Source: Cellulomonas sp. SLBN-39 (GTDB lineage Bacteria > Actinomycetota > Actinomycetes > Actinomycetales > Cellulomonadaceae). From it: a stretch of 64,000 nucleotides of DNA. The translations under genes and the position numbers were made by a program. Below the pieces are notes generated by a model. It saw only the letters and a program-made list of their open reading frames with translations, had not been told where the DNA came from and searched no databases. Of the stretch, positions 35,695 to 46,500 are shown one piece after another. How positions within the stretch are numbered: the first letter of the stretch is position 1; the number at the start of each line of letters is the position of its first letter. The stretch is taken from the NCBI RefSeq assembly GCF_006715865.1, contig NZ_VFOA01000001.1, positions 496,001 through 560,000 on the forward strand. The letters run 5' to 3'.

Positions 35695-36495
35695 GTGCGC
35701 GTGCTCGGTCCGGCGGCCCTCGACGTGCTGGTCGCGCGCCTGCGCGCCGCCGGCTGCGTGTTCGCCGAGGAGGAGGCCGCGCTGCTCGTCGACGAGGCCG
35801 CCCACCCGGACGCGCTCGAGGCGATGACGGTGCGGCGCGTCGGCGGCGAGCCGCTGGAGACCGTCCTGGGCTGGGTCGCGTTCTGCCGGCGGCGGGTGGG
35901 CGTCGGGCCGGGCGTGTTCGTGCCGCGGAGGCGCACCGAGCTGCTGGCGCGCACGGCCGTCGACCTCGCGCGCGCCGCCGGCCGGGACGGCCGCTCCCCC
36001 GTCGTCGTCGAGCTGTGCTGCGGCGTCGGCGCGGTCGCGGCCGTCATGGCGCAGGACGTGCCCGGCGCCCTCGTGCACGCCGCCGACGTCGACCCCGTCG
36101 CGGTCGCGTGGGCGGCCCGCAACCTCGGCCGTGCGGGCCACGCGCACGTCGGGGACCTGTTCGGGGCGCTGCCCGCGGCGCTGCGGGGCCGGGTGGACGT
36201 GCTGGTCGCCAACGCCCCGTACGTGCCCACGGCCGCGGTGGCGACCATGCCCGTGGAGTCCCGCGCGCACGAGCCGCTCGTCGCCGTCGACGGCGGTGCC
36301 GACGGGCTGGACGTGCAGCGCCGCCTGCTCGCCGGGGCGCCGGCGTGGGTGCGGCCCGGCGGCTGCGTCGTCGTCGAGACCAGCCTCGACCAGTCGCCCC
36401 GGACCGCGGCCGCCTGCCCGCCGGGGTGGACCACGCGGGTGCTGCGGGACGACGACGTCGACGGCACGGCGGTCGTGGCGACGCGGCCGGCCTGA
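35695..36495 (+). CDS. PrmC/HemK-related putative protein-(glutamine-N5) methyltransferase
   Basis: A 266-residue SAM-dependent methyltransferase. Motif I reads VVELCCGVGAVAAVMA near residue 102, followed by HAADVDPVAVAWAARN. The catalytic motif is NAPYVPT near 178 instead of the canonical NPPY, as in the PrmC-related subfamily whose substrate is unknown. It is probably not the release-factor methyltransferase itself, which should be encoded elsewhere with prfA. GTG 35695 has no clear ribosome site, so the message may be leaderless. It is divergent from eno and convergent with the xylanase. Confidence 0.9.
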   Translation: MRVLGPAALDVLVARLRAAGCVFAEEEAALLVDEAAHPDALEAMTVRRVGGEPLETVLGWVAFCRRRVGVGPGVFVPRRRTELLARTAVDLARAAGRDGRSPVVVELCCGVGAVAAVMAQDVPGALVHAADVDPVAVAWAARNLGRAGHAHVGDLFGALPAALRGRVDVLVANAPYVPTAAVATMPVESRAHEPLVAVDGGADGLDVQRRLLAGAPAWVRPGGCVVVETSLDQSPRTAAACPPGWTTRVLRDDDVDGTAVVATRPA

Positions 36496-36547
36496 CGCGG
36501 ACGGGACCGGCCGAGCCGGGACGGGACCGGCCGGAGCCGGACGCGGC

Positions 36548-36580
36548 CGTGCCCGGACCCCGCGGGAGGGCCCGGGCACG
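36548..36580. terminator. Bidirectional terminator between the methyltransferase and xylanase genes
   Basis: A 9-bp stem CGTGCCCGG/CCGGGCACG is flanked by an outer GACGCGGCC/GGCCGCGTC pairing, between two convergent stops. Confidence 0.65.
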
Positions 36581-36595
36581 AGGGAGGTGGCCGCG

Positions 36596-38764
36596 TCAGC
36601 CGGTCGTGCAGGTGGTGCCGTTCAGCGTGAACGCCGTGGGCCGGGGGTTGGTGCCGGGGTGGGCGCCGTTGAAGCCGACGTCGACGCTCGCGCCCGCGGC
36701 CAGGCGGGCGTTCCACGGCGCGTGGGTCGCGGTGACGACCGCGCCCTGCTGCGACCACGTCGCACTCCACCCCTGGGTGAGGGTCTGGCCGCCGGGGAAC
36801 GTGAACCGCAGCGTCCAGCCGTCCAGCGGCGCGGCGCCCGTGTTGGTGACGCGCACGCCGGCGGTGAAGCCGGTGTTCCAGTCGCTCGTCGTGTAGACGA
36901 CCCGGCAGGCGGCGCCCACGGTGGGCGTCGGGCTCGGCGTGGGCGTCGGCGTCACCGTCGGCGTGGGCGTCGGCGTCACCGTCGGCGTGGGCGTCGGCGT
37001 CACCGTCGGCGTGGGCGTCGGGGGCACGGTCGGCGTCGGCGTGACAGTCGGTGTTGGGGTCGGCGTCACCGTCGGGGTCGGCGTCGGGGTCGTCCCGATG
37101 CGCGACGGGTCGACGACGCCCCAGAACGCGGGCTTGGCCTGCAGCTGCCCGTCGAACAGCAGCGGTGCGGCACCGGCGCGCAGCCACGTGCGCGAGTCCT
37201 CCAGCCCCCACACCGTCACGGACTCCAGCGACGACGCGTGCCGCTCGAGCATCGCGAACATGTCGCGGTAGTAGTACGCCTGCTGCAGCAGCCGGTCGGC
37301 GGGCGGCGCCGTCCAGGACTCCCCCGCGTTCAGGTACGTCGAGACGTCGAGCTCGGTGACGGCCTGCGTCACGGGCAGCGCCTCGAACGCGGTGATCGTG
37401 GCCTCGGCCATCGAGATCGAGCGCCCCACCTCGACGTGCAGCTGGTGCCCCACCCCGTCGACGGGCACGCCCTGCGCGAGCAGGTCGGTCACCAGCCGCA
37501 GGTACGGGGCGCGCTTGTTCGGGTACTCGGTGTTGTAGTCGTTGATGAACAGCAGCACCTCGGGGCCGAACGCGTCGCGGGCGTAACGGAACGCGTCGGC
37601 GATGTACGACGGGCCGAGCACGCGGTACCACTCAGAGCGCCGCAGGCCGTCGGCCTGCCCCTCGTCGATGACCTCGTTGACCACGTCGAACGCGAAGATC
37701 GGGTTGCCGGGCGTGCCGAACTCGCCGTACTGCGTGCGGTAGTGGGTGGCGACGGCCTCGATGTGGGTGCGCAGCCGCTGCCGCAGCAGGGCCTGGTCGG
37801 CGGCGCTCGTCGTCAGGGCCGTGCCGTCGGCGCGCCGGAAGAACCACGCCGGGGTCTGCTGGTGCCACAGCAGCGTGTGGCCGTAGACGCGCATGTCGTG
37901 CTCGAGCGCCCAGTCGACGAGCCCGTCGGCGGCCGCGAACGTGAACGTGCCCTCGGTGGGCTGCACGGCGTCGGGCTTCATCTGGTTGCCGGGCGTGATC
38001 TGCACCGCGTGGTGCGCGAGCAGCTCGCCGCGGCCCGCGAGGGTGTCGGGCGGCTCGACGGCGATGCCGAACGGGAACGACCCGGCCAGGTGCTGCGCGA
38101 GCGACGGCAGGGTGAGGTCGGGGGTGTGCCGCACGCCGGTGACGCGCACGTCGTCGACGAGCAGGTCGGTCAGGGACGTCGTGGACTCGACGTAGAGCTG
38201 CACCGTGTCGAACGGCCCGGGCGTGTACGTCGCGACGACCTGCCGCCATGCGCCGTTCGTCACGCCGGTGACGGTCGCGATCGTCTCGTAGGACGCCACG
38301 CCGGCGTTGTCGCGCTGCGCGGAGACCCGCAGGTCGGCGTACCCGGAGCCCGTCGACGGGAGCTTCAGCCAGAGCTCGACCGTGTACGTGGTGCCCGGCT
38401 CGACGACGTCCGTCAGCGGGACCGTCGCACCGTTCCAGGACGCGGTGCGCCCGGTGACGAGCAGGCTCCGGGTGCCGCGCGGACCGTCGGCGGTGGTGAG
38501 CGTCGCCTGCGCGGCTCCCCGGGGCCCCCAGCCGCCGAGGCCGGTCTCGAAGTCGCTGCTGTGCACCAGCACGGGCTCGGCGCCCCGGGCCGGGGCCGCC
38601 GTCGGGACCACGAGGGCGACGGTGACGACGAGCGCTGCGACGAGCAGCGCCGCGAGCACGGCCCGCGGGGCGGCGGCGACCGACCGCCCTCCGCGCGACG
38701 GTGCGGGCGGCAGGGCGGGCCGCAGGGCGGCAGGTGCGGCCGACGGCCGGGTGGGACGAGGCAT
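36596..38764 (-). CDS. Endo-1,4-beta-xylanase: CBM4/9-GH10-CBM2
   Basis: A 722-residue secreted xylanase. A long signal peptide ends near residue 62. A CBM4/9-type domain covers about 65-211, the GH10 catalytic barrel about 220-556, a Pro-Thr linker about 559-617 and a CBM2 about 621-722 (bounded by Cys, with WNTGF, W and WSQQG aromatic positions). The acid/base is Glu364 in DVVNEVIDEG and the nucleophile Glu471 in AVTELDVS. It cleaves internal xylan bonds, with CBM2 targeting cellulose or xylan surfaces. AAGGAG lies about 10 bases before ATG 38764. A LacI-like operator half-palindrome sits about 90 bases upstream, suggesting sugar-responsive repression. Confidence 0.96.
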   Translation of the reverse strand: MPRPTRPSAAPAALRPALPPAPSRGGRSVAAAPRAVLAALLVAALVVTVALVVPTAAPARGAEPVLVHSSDFETGLGGWGPRGAAQATLTTADGPRGTRSLLVTGRTASWNGATVPLTDVVEPGTTYTVELWLKLPSTGSGYADLRVSAQRDNAGVASYETIATVTGVTNGAWRQVVATYTPGPFDTVQLYVESTTSLTDLLVDDVRVTGVRHTPDLTLPSLAQHLAGSFPFGIAVEPPDTLAGRGELLAHHAVQITPGNQMKPDAVQPTEGTFTFAAADGLVDWALEHDMRVYGHTLLWHQQTPAWFFRRADGTALTTSAADQALLRQRLRTHIEAVATHYRTQYGEFGTPGNPIFAFDVVNEVIDEGQADGLRRSEWYRVLGPSYIADAFRYARDAFGPEVLLFINDYNTEYPNKRAPYLRLVTDLLAQGVPVDGVGHQLHVEVGRSISMAEATITAFEALPVTQAVTELDVSTYLNAGESWTAPPADRLLQQAYYYRDMFAMLERHASSLESVTVWGLEDSRTWLRAGAAPLLFDGQLQAKPAFWGVVDPSRIGTTPTPTPTVTPTPTPTVTPTPTVPPTPTPTVTPTPTPTVTPTPTPTVTPTPTPSPTPTVGAACRVVYTTSDWNTGFTAGVRVTNTGAAPLDGWTLRFTFPGGQTLTQGWSATWSQQGAVVTATHAPWNARLAAGASVDVGFNGAHPGTNPRPTAFTLNGTTCTTG
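36921..37093 (-). repeat. In-gene tandem repeat encoding the Pro-Thr linker
   Basis: Imperfect copies of a short unit built from GTGGGCGTCGG and GCGTCACCGTC encode the TPTPTPTV linker of the xylanase. Such repeats change length by slippage. Confidence 0.8.
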
Positions 38765-38854
38765 GGCGCCAGCGCTCCTTCGCGACGGGCAGGGCCGGCC
38801 ACGTCGGCCGCCCGGCCGCACGCTAGGGGTGTCGCCCGCGGGCCGACCACGGGT

Positions 38855-38864
38855 GAAGCGTTTC
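38855..38864 (-). promoter_or_regulatory. Candidate LacI-family operator upstream of the xylanase
   Basis: GAAACGCTTC on the coding strand is a 10-base imperfect palindrome (8 of 10 positions) with the central CG typical of LacI-family operators, about 91 bases before the xylanase start. Confidence 0.45.
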
Positions 38865-38921
38865 GGATGCCGGGCCGCCCGGACCGACGGACCGGCTGGT
38901 GGCCCCGGCCACGCACGACGA

Positions 38922-38960
38922 CGCCCGCCGCACCTGCCCCCAGGGGCGGTGCGGCGGGCG
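38922..38960 (-). terminator. Terminator after pntB
   Basis: A 13-bp stem CGCCCGCCGCACC/GGTGCGGCGGGCG continues into an inner GCCCC/GGGGC stem, 10 bases past the pntB stop. Confidence 0.8.
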
Positions 38961-38969
38961 CGGGCGGGG

Positions 38970-40358
38970 TCAGGCGCCGAGCGGGGCGACGATGTGCTCG
39001 ACCTGCTCCTTCGCGTCGCCGAACAGCATGGCGGTGTTCTCGCGGAAGAACAGCGGGTTCTGCACGCCGGCGTACCCGGTGGCCATCGACCGCTTGAACA
39101 CGATCACCTGCTTGGCGTTCCAGACCTCCAGCACGGGCATGCCGGCGATCGGCGAGGACGGGTCGTCCAGCGCGGCGGGGTTCACGGTGTCGTTCGCGCC
39201 GATGACGAGGACGACGTCGGTCTGCGCGAAGTCCGCGTTGATCTCGTCCATCTCGAGCACGATGTCGTACGGCACCTTGGCCTCGGCGAGCAGCACGTTC
39301 ATGTGCCCGGGCAGGCGGCCGGCGACGGGGTGCACGGCGAACCGCACGTCGACGCCCTGCGCACGGAGCTTGGCGGTGAGGTCGGCGACGGGGTACTGGG
39401 CCTTGGCGACCGCCATGCCGTAGCCGGGCGTGATGATGACCGTGCGGGCGCCGCGGAGCATCTCGGCGACCTCGGCGGCCTGCACCTCGCGGTGCTCGCC
39501 GTAGTCGTGGTCGCCGGCGGCCACCGTGCCGCCCTCGGCGCCGAAGCCGCCGAGGATGACCGAGACGAACGAGCGGTTCATGGCCCGGCACATGATGTAC
39601 GACAGGATCGCGCCGGAGGACCCGACGAGGGCGCCGACGATGATGAGCAGGTCGTTGCTCAGCATGAAGCCCGCCGCGGCCGCCGCCCACCCGGAGTACG
39701 AGTTGAGCATCGACACCACGACCGGCATGTCGCCGCCGCCGATCGAGGCGACGAGGTGCCAGCCCAGCGCCAGCGCGACCACGGTCATGAGCACGAGCGG
39801 CACGACGGAGTGCGCGGCGAGGAACCACGCGAGCAGACCGCCGGACGCGACGACGGCGCCGAGGTTCAGCCAGTTGCGGCCGGGCAGCATGAGCGGGGCC
39901 GACCGCAGGCGGGCGGACAGCTTGAGGAACGCCACGATCGAGCCCGTGAACGTCACGGCCCCGATGAGGACGCCGAGGAACACCTCGACGAGGTGCACCG
40001 CGTCGGGCTCCTCGGTGAGGAACGAGTTGTAGCCGACTAGCACGGCGGCCAGTCCGACGAACGAGTGCAGGATCGCGATCATCTCGGGCATCTGCGTCAT
40101 CTCGACGGACCGTGCCCGCCAGATGCCGGCGACCGCGCCGATCGCCAGGGCCATGGCGATGAGCAGCAGCGTCACCACGGGGCTGCGCTCGGACAGGTCG
40201 GTCGCGAGCGCGACCGTCGCCAGCAGGGCCAGGCCCATGCCCGCCATCCCGAAGAGGTTGCCGCGGCGGGCGGTCTCCTGCTTGCTCAGCCCCGCGAGGC
40301 TGAGGATGAACAGCACGGCGGCGACCAGGTACACGGCCTGCGCCAGGGACGTCAGCAC
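38970..40358 (-). CDS. pntB: NAD(P) transhydrogenase beta subunit
   Basis: A 462-residue protein with eight to nine helices in the first 260 residues. A C-terminal NADP(H)-binding domain (dIII) includes [45 protein letters not shown] and [18 protein letters not shown]. With PntA it couples proton flow to hydride transfer from NADH to NADP+. GTG 40358 has AAGGAGG upstream, located inside the end of pntA; the two genes are three bases apart and form one operon. Confidence 0.97.
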   Translation of the reverse strand: MLTSLAQAVYLVAAVLFILSLAGLSKQETARRGNLFGMAGMGLALLATVALATDLSERSPVVTLLLIAMALAIGAVAGIWRARSVEMTQMPEMIAILHSFVGLAAVLVGYNSFLTEEPDAVHLVEVFLGVLIGAVTFTGSIVAFLKLSARLRSAPLMLPGRNWLNLGAVVASGGLLAWFLAAHSVVPLVLMTVVALALGWHLVASIGGGDMPVVVSMLNSYSGWAAAAAGFMLSNDLLIIVGALVGSSGAILSYIMCRAMNRSFVSVILGGFGAEGGTVAAGDHDYGEHREVQAAEVAEMLRGARTVIITPGYGMAVAKAQYPVADLTAKLRAQGVDVRFAVHPVAGRLPGHMNVLLAEAKVPYDIVLEMDEINADFAQTDVVLVIGANDTVNPAALDDPSSPIAGMPVLEVWNAKQVIVFKRSMATGYAGVQNPLFFRENTAMLFGDAKEQVEHIVAPLGA

Positions 40359-40361
40359 GGC

Positions 40362-41915
40362 TCAGGCCTCCTTGCGGAACATGGTGATCATGCGGTTGGC
40401 GACGAGGAAGCCGCCGAAGATGTTGATCGCGGCCACCGTCGCGGCGACGAACGCGAGCGACGTGACCAGCCACGACGCGTCGCCGATCTGGAGGAGCGCA
40501 CCGACGAGGATGATCCCGCTGATGGCGTTGGTGGTGGCCATGAGCGGCGTGTGCAGCGAGTGGCTGACGTTGGAGATCACGTAGTAGCCCACGACCACGG
40601 CCAGCGCGAACACCGTGAAGTGCCCGAGGAACTCCGGCGGCGACAGCGTGATCCCGAGCGCGACGACCACGGCGCCCAGCGCGTAGAGCACCGACCGGCG
40701 CCGTGCGCGGCGCTGCGCCGCGTCGGCCTCGGCGGCCTGCCGCGCGGCGACCTCCTCGGGCGTCTCGACGGGCGCGGACGGGGCGGCGGGCGCCGCGGAG
40801 ACCGCGACGGGCGGCGGCGGCCACAGGACCTCGCCGTCGTGCGCGACGGCCATGCCGCGCTGCACGGGGTCGTCGAGGTCGAGCACGAGCTGCCCGTCCT
40901 TGCCGGGCGTGAGCAGCGCCATGAGGTGCACGACGTTCGTGCCGAACAGCTGGGACGTGTGCTGCGGCATGCGGCTCGGCAGGTCGGTCCAGCCGAGCAC
41001 CACGACGCCGTTGTCGGTGACGACGCGCTCGCCGGGGACGGTGAGCTCGCAGTTGCCGCCGCCGGACGCGGCGAGGTCGACGATCACCGAGCCGGGCTTC
41101 ATCGCGGCGACCATGGCCGCGGTGATGGTGCGCGGGGCACGGCCGCGGACCAGCGCGGTGGTCACGACGATGTCGGCCCACGCGGTCTGCTCGGCGTACA
41201 TCTGCTCGGTCAGGCGCTCCTGCTCGGCCGTGAGCTCGCGCGCGTAGCCGTCGGTGGAGACCTCCTGCGCGGCGCCGGCGGCCTGGACGAACTGCGCGCC
41301 CATGGACTCGATCTGCTCGCCGACCTCGGGGCGCACGTCGAAGGCCCGCACCTGCGCACCGAGGCTGCTGGCGGTGCCGATCGCGGCGAGCCCGGCCACG
41401 CCGGCGCCGATGACGAACACGTTGGCGGGGGCGGTCTTGCCGGCGGCCGTCACCTGGCCGGTGAACATGCCGCCGAACTCCTCGGCGGACTCGATCACGG
41501 CGCGGTAGCCGGCCACGTTGGAGAGCGTGGACAGCACGTCGAGGGCCTGCGCCCGCGAGATGCGCGGCACGGCGTCGAGCGCGAGGCCCGTGACCCGCTG
41601 CGCGGCGAGGCGCTCGGCGAGCGCCTCGTCCCCGTGCGGGGACATCATCGCCACGAGCGTCGCGCCCGGGGCGAGAGCGGACGTGTCGGCGGGCAGCGTC
41701 ACGGTGGTGACCACGTCGCAGCCGAGCGCGTCGGCCCGGTCCGCGACGGTCGCGCCCGCCGCCTCGTAGGCCGCGTCGGTGAACGTCGCGGCCGCACCGG
41801 CCCCGCGTTCGACCACGACGTCGTACCCCAGGTCGCGCAGCTTGGCGACGGTGCGCGGCGTGGCCGCGACCAGCCGTTCGCCGGCGCGGTCCTCACGTGG
41901 GACGCCGATCCTCAT
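40362..41915 (-). CDS. pntA: NAD(P) transhydrogenase alpha subunit
   Basis: A 517-residue fused alpha subunit. The NAD(H)-binding domain I spans about 1-370: it begins [19 protein letters not shown] and has the Rossmann loop [20 protein letters not shown] near 170 and the family's [13 protein letters not shown]. An Ala/Glu-rich linker follows, then three to four helices of domain II with [11 protein letters not shown]. Some actinobacteria split this subunit into two genes; here it is intact. GAGGAGG precedes ATG 41915. A perfect LacI-type operator lies about 150 bases upstream. Confidence 0.97.
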   Translation of the reverse strand: MRIGVPREDRAGERLVAATPRTVAKLRDLGYDVVVERGAGAAATFTDAAYEAAGATVADRADALGCDVVTTVTLPADTSALAPGATLVAMMSPHGDEALAERLAAQRVTGLALDAVPRISRAQALDVLSTLSNVAGYRAVIESAEEFGGMFTGQVTAAGKTAPANVFVIGAGVAGLAAIGTASSLGAQVRAFDVRPEVGEQIESMGAQFVQAAGAAQEVSTDGYARELTAEQERLTEQMYAEQTAWADIVVTTALVRGRAPRTITAAMVAAMKPGSVIVDLAASGGGNCELTVPGERVVTDNGVVVLGWTDLPSRMPQHTSQLFGTNVVHLMALLTPGKDGQLVLDLDDPVQRGMAVAHDGEVLWPPPPVAVSAAPAAPSAPVETPEEVAARQAAEADAAQRRARRRSVLYALGAVVVALGITLSPPEFLGHFTVFALAVVVGYYVISNVSHSLHTPLMATTNAISGIILVGALLQIGDASWLVTSLAFVAATVAAINIFGGFLVANRMITMFRKEA

Positions 41916-42061
41916 CCGGGCCTCCTCGGGCCTGCTGTCGTCTGCCGGGCCGGTCCCGACGTCGTGCTGGTGCCGGACCGGCGGTCAGGCGGGACGTGCG
42001 TCCCGCCACCTGCGCCCATCGTCGTCGGACGCGGGTGCGGCCAGTCCGGACCTTAGGCCTA

Positions 42062-42073
42062 GAAAGCGCTTTC
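42062..42073 (-). promoter_or_regulatory. Perfect LacI-family-type operator upstream of pntAB
   Basis: GAAAGCGCTTTC is a perfect 12-bp palindrome with central CG, the form bound by many actinobacterial LacI-family sugar repressors. It lies between mazG and pntA, with both genes on the minus strand, so pntA is the natural target. No LacI gene is in the window. Confidence 0.6.
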
Positions 42074-42123
42074 CGCTATCGGGTGACCGTGATCACGCCG
42101 TCCGAGGGGCGAGACCGCTCGTG

Positions 42124-42939
42124 TCACAGGGCGTCCGGCCCGCGGAGCCCCGACGCGCCCGCGGCCCCGGCGGTCTCCGCCGACCGCAGCCGCTCCTCCC
42201 AGGCCGCCGACGCGCGCCGCAGCGCCCCCTCGGCGTCGACGCCCCGCGCGTCCGCCTCGAGCACGAGCGCGAGCAGCCGCTCCCCGAGGCCGCCCGCCCC
42301 GGCTGCCGATGCGTCGGACGACGACCCGTCGGGCAACGACCCGTCGGGCAGCGGCGCCGGACGGACCTCGGGCCCGGCCGGGGCGGCGGCGTCGAGCCCG
42401 GCGCGGCGCGCCCGTGAGGCGAGCTTCTGGCTGCGGGCCAGCGCCCCCAGCGTCGCGGGCACCCCGTCGAGCGCCGACGTCCGCGCCGGCTTCTCCGCGC
42501 GCTTGAGCCGGTCCCACCGCCGGTGCTGCCCGTCGACGTCGTCGGCCGCCGCCGTGGCGTCCACGGAGGACCCCGGCCCGGCCGCGAAGACGTGCGGGTG
42601 CCGGCGGACGAGCTTGTCGGCCACACCCTCGGCGACGTCGTCGAGGTCGAACGGGTCCTGCGGGTGCTCCTGCGCGAGACGGGCGTGGAACACGACCTGG
42701 AGCAGCACGTCGCCGAGCTCCTCGCGCAGGTCGCCGCGATCGCCGTGCTCCACGGCCTCGACCAGCTCGTGGACCTCCTCGAGGGCGTACGGCAGCAGGG
42801 ACTCGTGCGTCTGCTGCGCGTCCCACGGGCACCCGCCGGGCGAGCGCAGCCGGTCCATCACGGCGACGAGCCGCGCGACGCCCGCACCGTCCGGCGCGGC
42901 GGACGCGCCGCCCGGCCGGTCGGGCGTCGGTGCCGTCAC
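42124..42939 (-). CDS. mazG: MazG-family nucleoside triphosphate pyrophosphohydrolase
   Basis: A 271-residue enzyme that hydrolyses NTPs or dNTPs to monophosphates, a house-cleaning role. The metal-binding helix pattern EExxE...ExxD is visible in ALEEVHELVEA and LREELGDVLLQVVFHA, after CPWDAQQTHESL. The C-terminal half has a low-complexity insertion (LPDGSLPDGSSSDAS) within a weaker second MazG-like helical region. GTG 42939 overlaps the stop of the SurA-like lipoprotein gene, so it is translated with it downstream of mfd. Confidence 0.94.
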   Translation of the reverse strand: MTAPTPDRPGGASAAPDGAGVARLVAVMDRLRSPGGCPWDAQQTHESLLPYALEEVHELVEAVEHGDRGDLREELGDVLLQVVFHARLAQEHPQDPFDLDDVAEGVADKLVRRHPHVFAAGPGSSVDATAAADDVDGQHRRWDRLKRAEKPARTSALDGVPATLGALARSQKLASRARRAGLDAAAPAGPEVRPAPLPDGSLPDGSSSDASAAGAGGLGERLLALVLEADARGVDAEGALRRASAAWEERLRSAETAGAAGASGLRGPDAL

Positions 42940-43547
42940 GGCGTGGGCGCCGGGGACGACCCGTCCGTCACACCCTCGTCACCCGCCGCGTCGGCCAGCC
43001 CGCCCGCGGGCACGACCCACTCCGGTGCGGTCGGGGCCACGACCCCGAGGTCCGCGAACGACCCGAAGCGCGGGTTGATCTCGATGTCCGCCTCCTCGAC
43101 CCGGGCCTGGAAGTCCGCGATCGCCCCCTCGGGGTCCGCGACCTCCTGCAGCCCGGACGCCGCCAGCGAGTAGCGGCCCACCGCGAGCGCCGTCTCCGAC
43201 AGCTCCAGCCCGGCCGCGGCCTCCTCGCCGAGCTGCTGCGCGGCGACACCCTCGAGCAGCGCGCGGGCCTCCTCGTCGCTGGGGCCGACCCCGTTGTCCT
43301 GCGCGACCTCGCGCACGAACGGCTCCAGCACGAGGACGCCGAGCACCTCCTGCGCGCTGACCTCGGGGAACAGGGGCGTCAGCTCGTCCGTGGCCGCTGC
43401 GAGCCGGGCCGTGCTGATCTCCTGCCCGTCCACGAGCGCGGCCGCCCCGGGCTGGCCGGCGCACCCGGCGAGGAGCGCACCCCCCGCCAGCACCGTCGCC
43501 ACTGCCTGCACCCGCACGCGCCGTGTGCCTCGTCGCACCACCGTCAC
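42936..43547 (-). CDS. SurA N-terminal-like lipoprotein (putative chaperone/foldase)
   Basis: A 203-residue lipoprotein with the lipobox ALLAGC (Cys near residue 29). ALVDGQEISTARLAAATDEL follows, a segment typical of SurA/PrsA-type N-terminal domains, with further helices to about residue 160. No parvulin isomerase domain is present. It may assist folding of exported proteins; function is inferred from the domain only. I chose GTG 43547 because GGGAGG sits 5 bases upstream; an ATG at 43577 would add ten residues. It lies between mfd and mazG and overlaps mazG by GTGA. Confidence 0.85.
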   Translation of the reverse strand: MTVVRRGTRRVRVQAVATVLAGGALLAGCAGQPGAAALVDGQEISTARLAAATDELTPLFPEVSAQEVLGVLVLEPFVREVAQDNGVGPSDEEARALLEGVAAQQLGEEAAAGLELSETALAVGRYSLAASGLQEVADPEGAIADFQARVEEADIEINPRFGSFADLGVVAPTAPEWVVPAGGLADAAGDEGVTDGSSPAPTP

Positions 43548-43597
43548 CTCGACCTCCCGCGTCGTCGACGCCGCCATCGTAGGGCCCGCCGCGCCCG

Positions 43598-46500
43598 TCA
43601 GCGGGTGCCGACCGTCGCGGCGGCCGAGACGTCGCCGCGCACGACCGCGTCGATGAGCTGGGTGGCCCACGCGAGCACCGCGTCGCCGTGCAGCGGCTTG
43701 CCGCCGACGCGCGCGGTCGTGGGGAACGGGACCAGCACGGTGCGGGTCGCGGGCTTGAGCACCGAGCCCGGGTACAGGCGCTTGAGGCGCAGCTGCGCGG
43801 ACTCCGGCAGCTCCAGCGGCGCGAACCGCACGAACCGGCCCTGCGCGGTGACGTCCGCGAGGCCCGCGGCACGAGCGTGCAGGCGGAAGCCGGCGACGGC
43901 GAAGAGGTTCTCCACCGCCTGCGGCACGGGGCCGTACCGGTCGACGAGCTCGGCACGGACCTCGTCGAGCGCCGCCTGCGTGGTCGCGGCCGCGAGCTTG
44001 CGGTACGCCTCGAGCCGCAGCCGCTCGTGCGCGATGTACGTGTGCGGGATGTGCGCGTCGACGGGCAGCTCGATCGTGACCTCGGGCTGCTCCTCGGGCT
44101 CCTCGCCGCGGAACCCGGCGACGGCCTCGCCGACCATGCGGATGTACAGGTCGAAGCCCACGCCCTCGATGTGCCCGGACTGCTCGCCGCCGAGCAGGTT
44201 GCCCGCGCCGCGGATCTCCAGGTCCTTCATGGCGACGGCCATGCCCGCGCCGAGGTCGGTGTGCGCGGCGATGGTGCGCAGCCGGTCGTGGGCCGTCTCG
44301 GTCAGGGGCGCCTCGGGCGGGTAGAGGAAGTACGCGTACGCGCGCTCGCGCCCGCGGCCCACGCGTCCGCGCAGCTGGTGCAGCTGCGACAGCCCCAGGC
44401 GGTCGGCCCGTTCGAGGATCAGGGTGTTGGCGTTGGAGATGTCCAGGCCCGTCTCGACGATGGTCGTGCAGACCAGCACGTCGAACCGCTTCTCCCAGAA
44501 GTCGACGATGACCTGCTCGAGCTGGTGCTCGCCCATCTTCCCGTGCGCGACCGCGATGCGGGCCTCGGGCACCAGCTCGTTGAGCCGGGACGCGGTGCGC
44601 TCGATGGACTCGACGCGGTTGTGCACGAAGAAGACCTGGCCCTCGCGCAGCAGCTCGCGCCGGATCGCGGCCGCGATCTGCCGCTCCTCGTACGGGCCGA
44701 CGAACGTCAGCACGGGGTGCCGCTCCTCCGGGGGCGTGGCCAGCGTCGACATCTCGCGGATGCCCGTGACGGCCATCTCCAGGGTGCGCGGGATCGGGGT
44801 CGCGCTCATCGCCAGGACGTCGACGTTGGTGCGCAGCGCCTTGAGGGTCTCCTTGTGCTCGACGCCGAAGCGCTGCTCCTCGTCGATGATCACCAGCCCG
44901 AGGTCCTTGAACCGGACGCTGCCCGTGATGAGCCGGTGCGTGCCGATCACCACGTCGACGGAGCCGTCCGCGAGCCCGTCGACGACCTCCTTGCTCTCGG
45001 CCGGGGTCTGGAAGCGCGAGAGCGCCTTCACCGTGACGGGGAAGGCCGAGTAGCGCTCGGTGAACGTGTCGAGGTGCTGCTGCACCAGGAGCGTCGTCGG
45101 CACGAGCACGGCGACCTGCTTGCCGTCCTGCACGGCCTTGAACGCCGCCCGGACCGCGATCTCCGTCTTGCCGTAGCCGACGTCGCCGCAGACGAGCCGG
45201 TCCATGGGGACGGACTTCTCCATGTCGGCCTTGACCTCGTCGATCGTCGCGAGCTGGTCGGGCGTCTCGACGTACGCGAACGCGTCCTCCAGCTCGCGCT
45301 GCCACGGGGTGTCCGGGCCGAACGCGTGCCCGGGCGTGGCCATGCGCGCCGAGTACAGGCGGATGAGCTCGGCTGCGATCTCCTTGACGGCCTTGCGCGC
45401 CCGGCCCTTGGTCTTCTGCCAGTCCGAGCCGCCCATCCGGTTGAGGGTGGGTGCCTCGCCGCCGACGTACTTGGTCACCTGGTCGAGCTGGTCCGTGGGC
45501 ACGAAGAGCCGGTCCCCCGGCTGGCCCCGCTTGCTCGACGCGTACTCCACGAGCATGTACTCGCGCGTCGCGGCGTTGGCTCCCGTGCCGATGGTCCGCT
45601 GCACGAGCTCGACGAACCGCCCGACGCCGTGCTGCTCGTGCACGACGAAGTCGCCCGGCCGCAGCTGCAGGGGGTCGACGACGTTGCGGCGCCTGCTCGG
45701 CATGCGGCGCATGTCCCGCGTGCTCGTGCCCGCCCGGCCCGTCAGGTCGGCCTCGCTGAAGACCGCCAGGCGCAGGCGCTCGTGGACGAACCCCGGGCCG
45801 AGGGGCGCCGGGGTGACCAGCACCACGCCACCCTCCGGCTCCTGCGCCACCTCGGTGACCAGACGGGCCGGGACGTCCGCCGCGCGCAGCTGCTCGGTCA
45901 TGCGCTGCGCGGGGCCGTGCCCCTCCGTGGCCAGCACCAGCCGCCAGCCGTCCTGCTGCAGGCGGCGCACGTCGGCCACCGCCCGGTCGACCTCGCCGCG
46001 GTACCGCTCGACGTCGCGGGCCGCGAGCACGAGCGTGCGCACGGCGTCGACGTGCCCCGGGCCCTCGTCGGGCTCCGCCGTCGCACCCGACGGCACGGTC
46101 GTCTGCTCGTCGGCCGCCCCCGCGGCGTCCGCGTCGAGGGTGAACGGCGACAGCGTCCACCAGCCCAGACCGCGCACCTCCGCCAGGCCGCGGACCTGCG
46201 CGAACGTCGAGAACGACGCCGACGACAGGTCCAGCGGCACCTGGGCGCCGGCCGCCGCGGAGGTCCACGCCGCCGCGAGGAACTCCTCCGTGGTCGCCAC
46301 CAGGTCGTGCGCGCGGCGCCGCACGCGCTCGGGGTCGACGAGCACCAGCAGGCTGTCGTCCGGCACGAGGTCCAGGACGGGGACCATCCGGTCGACCAGC
46401 ACGGGCGCCAGGGACTCCATGCCCTCGACCGCGATGCCCTGCGCGAGGCGGTCGAGCATGTCGACCGCGCCCGGCAGGCGCTCCACCAGCGACGCCGCCC

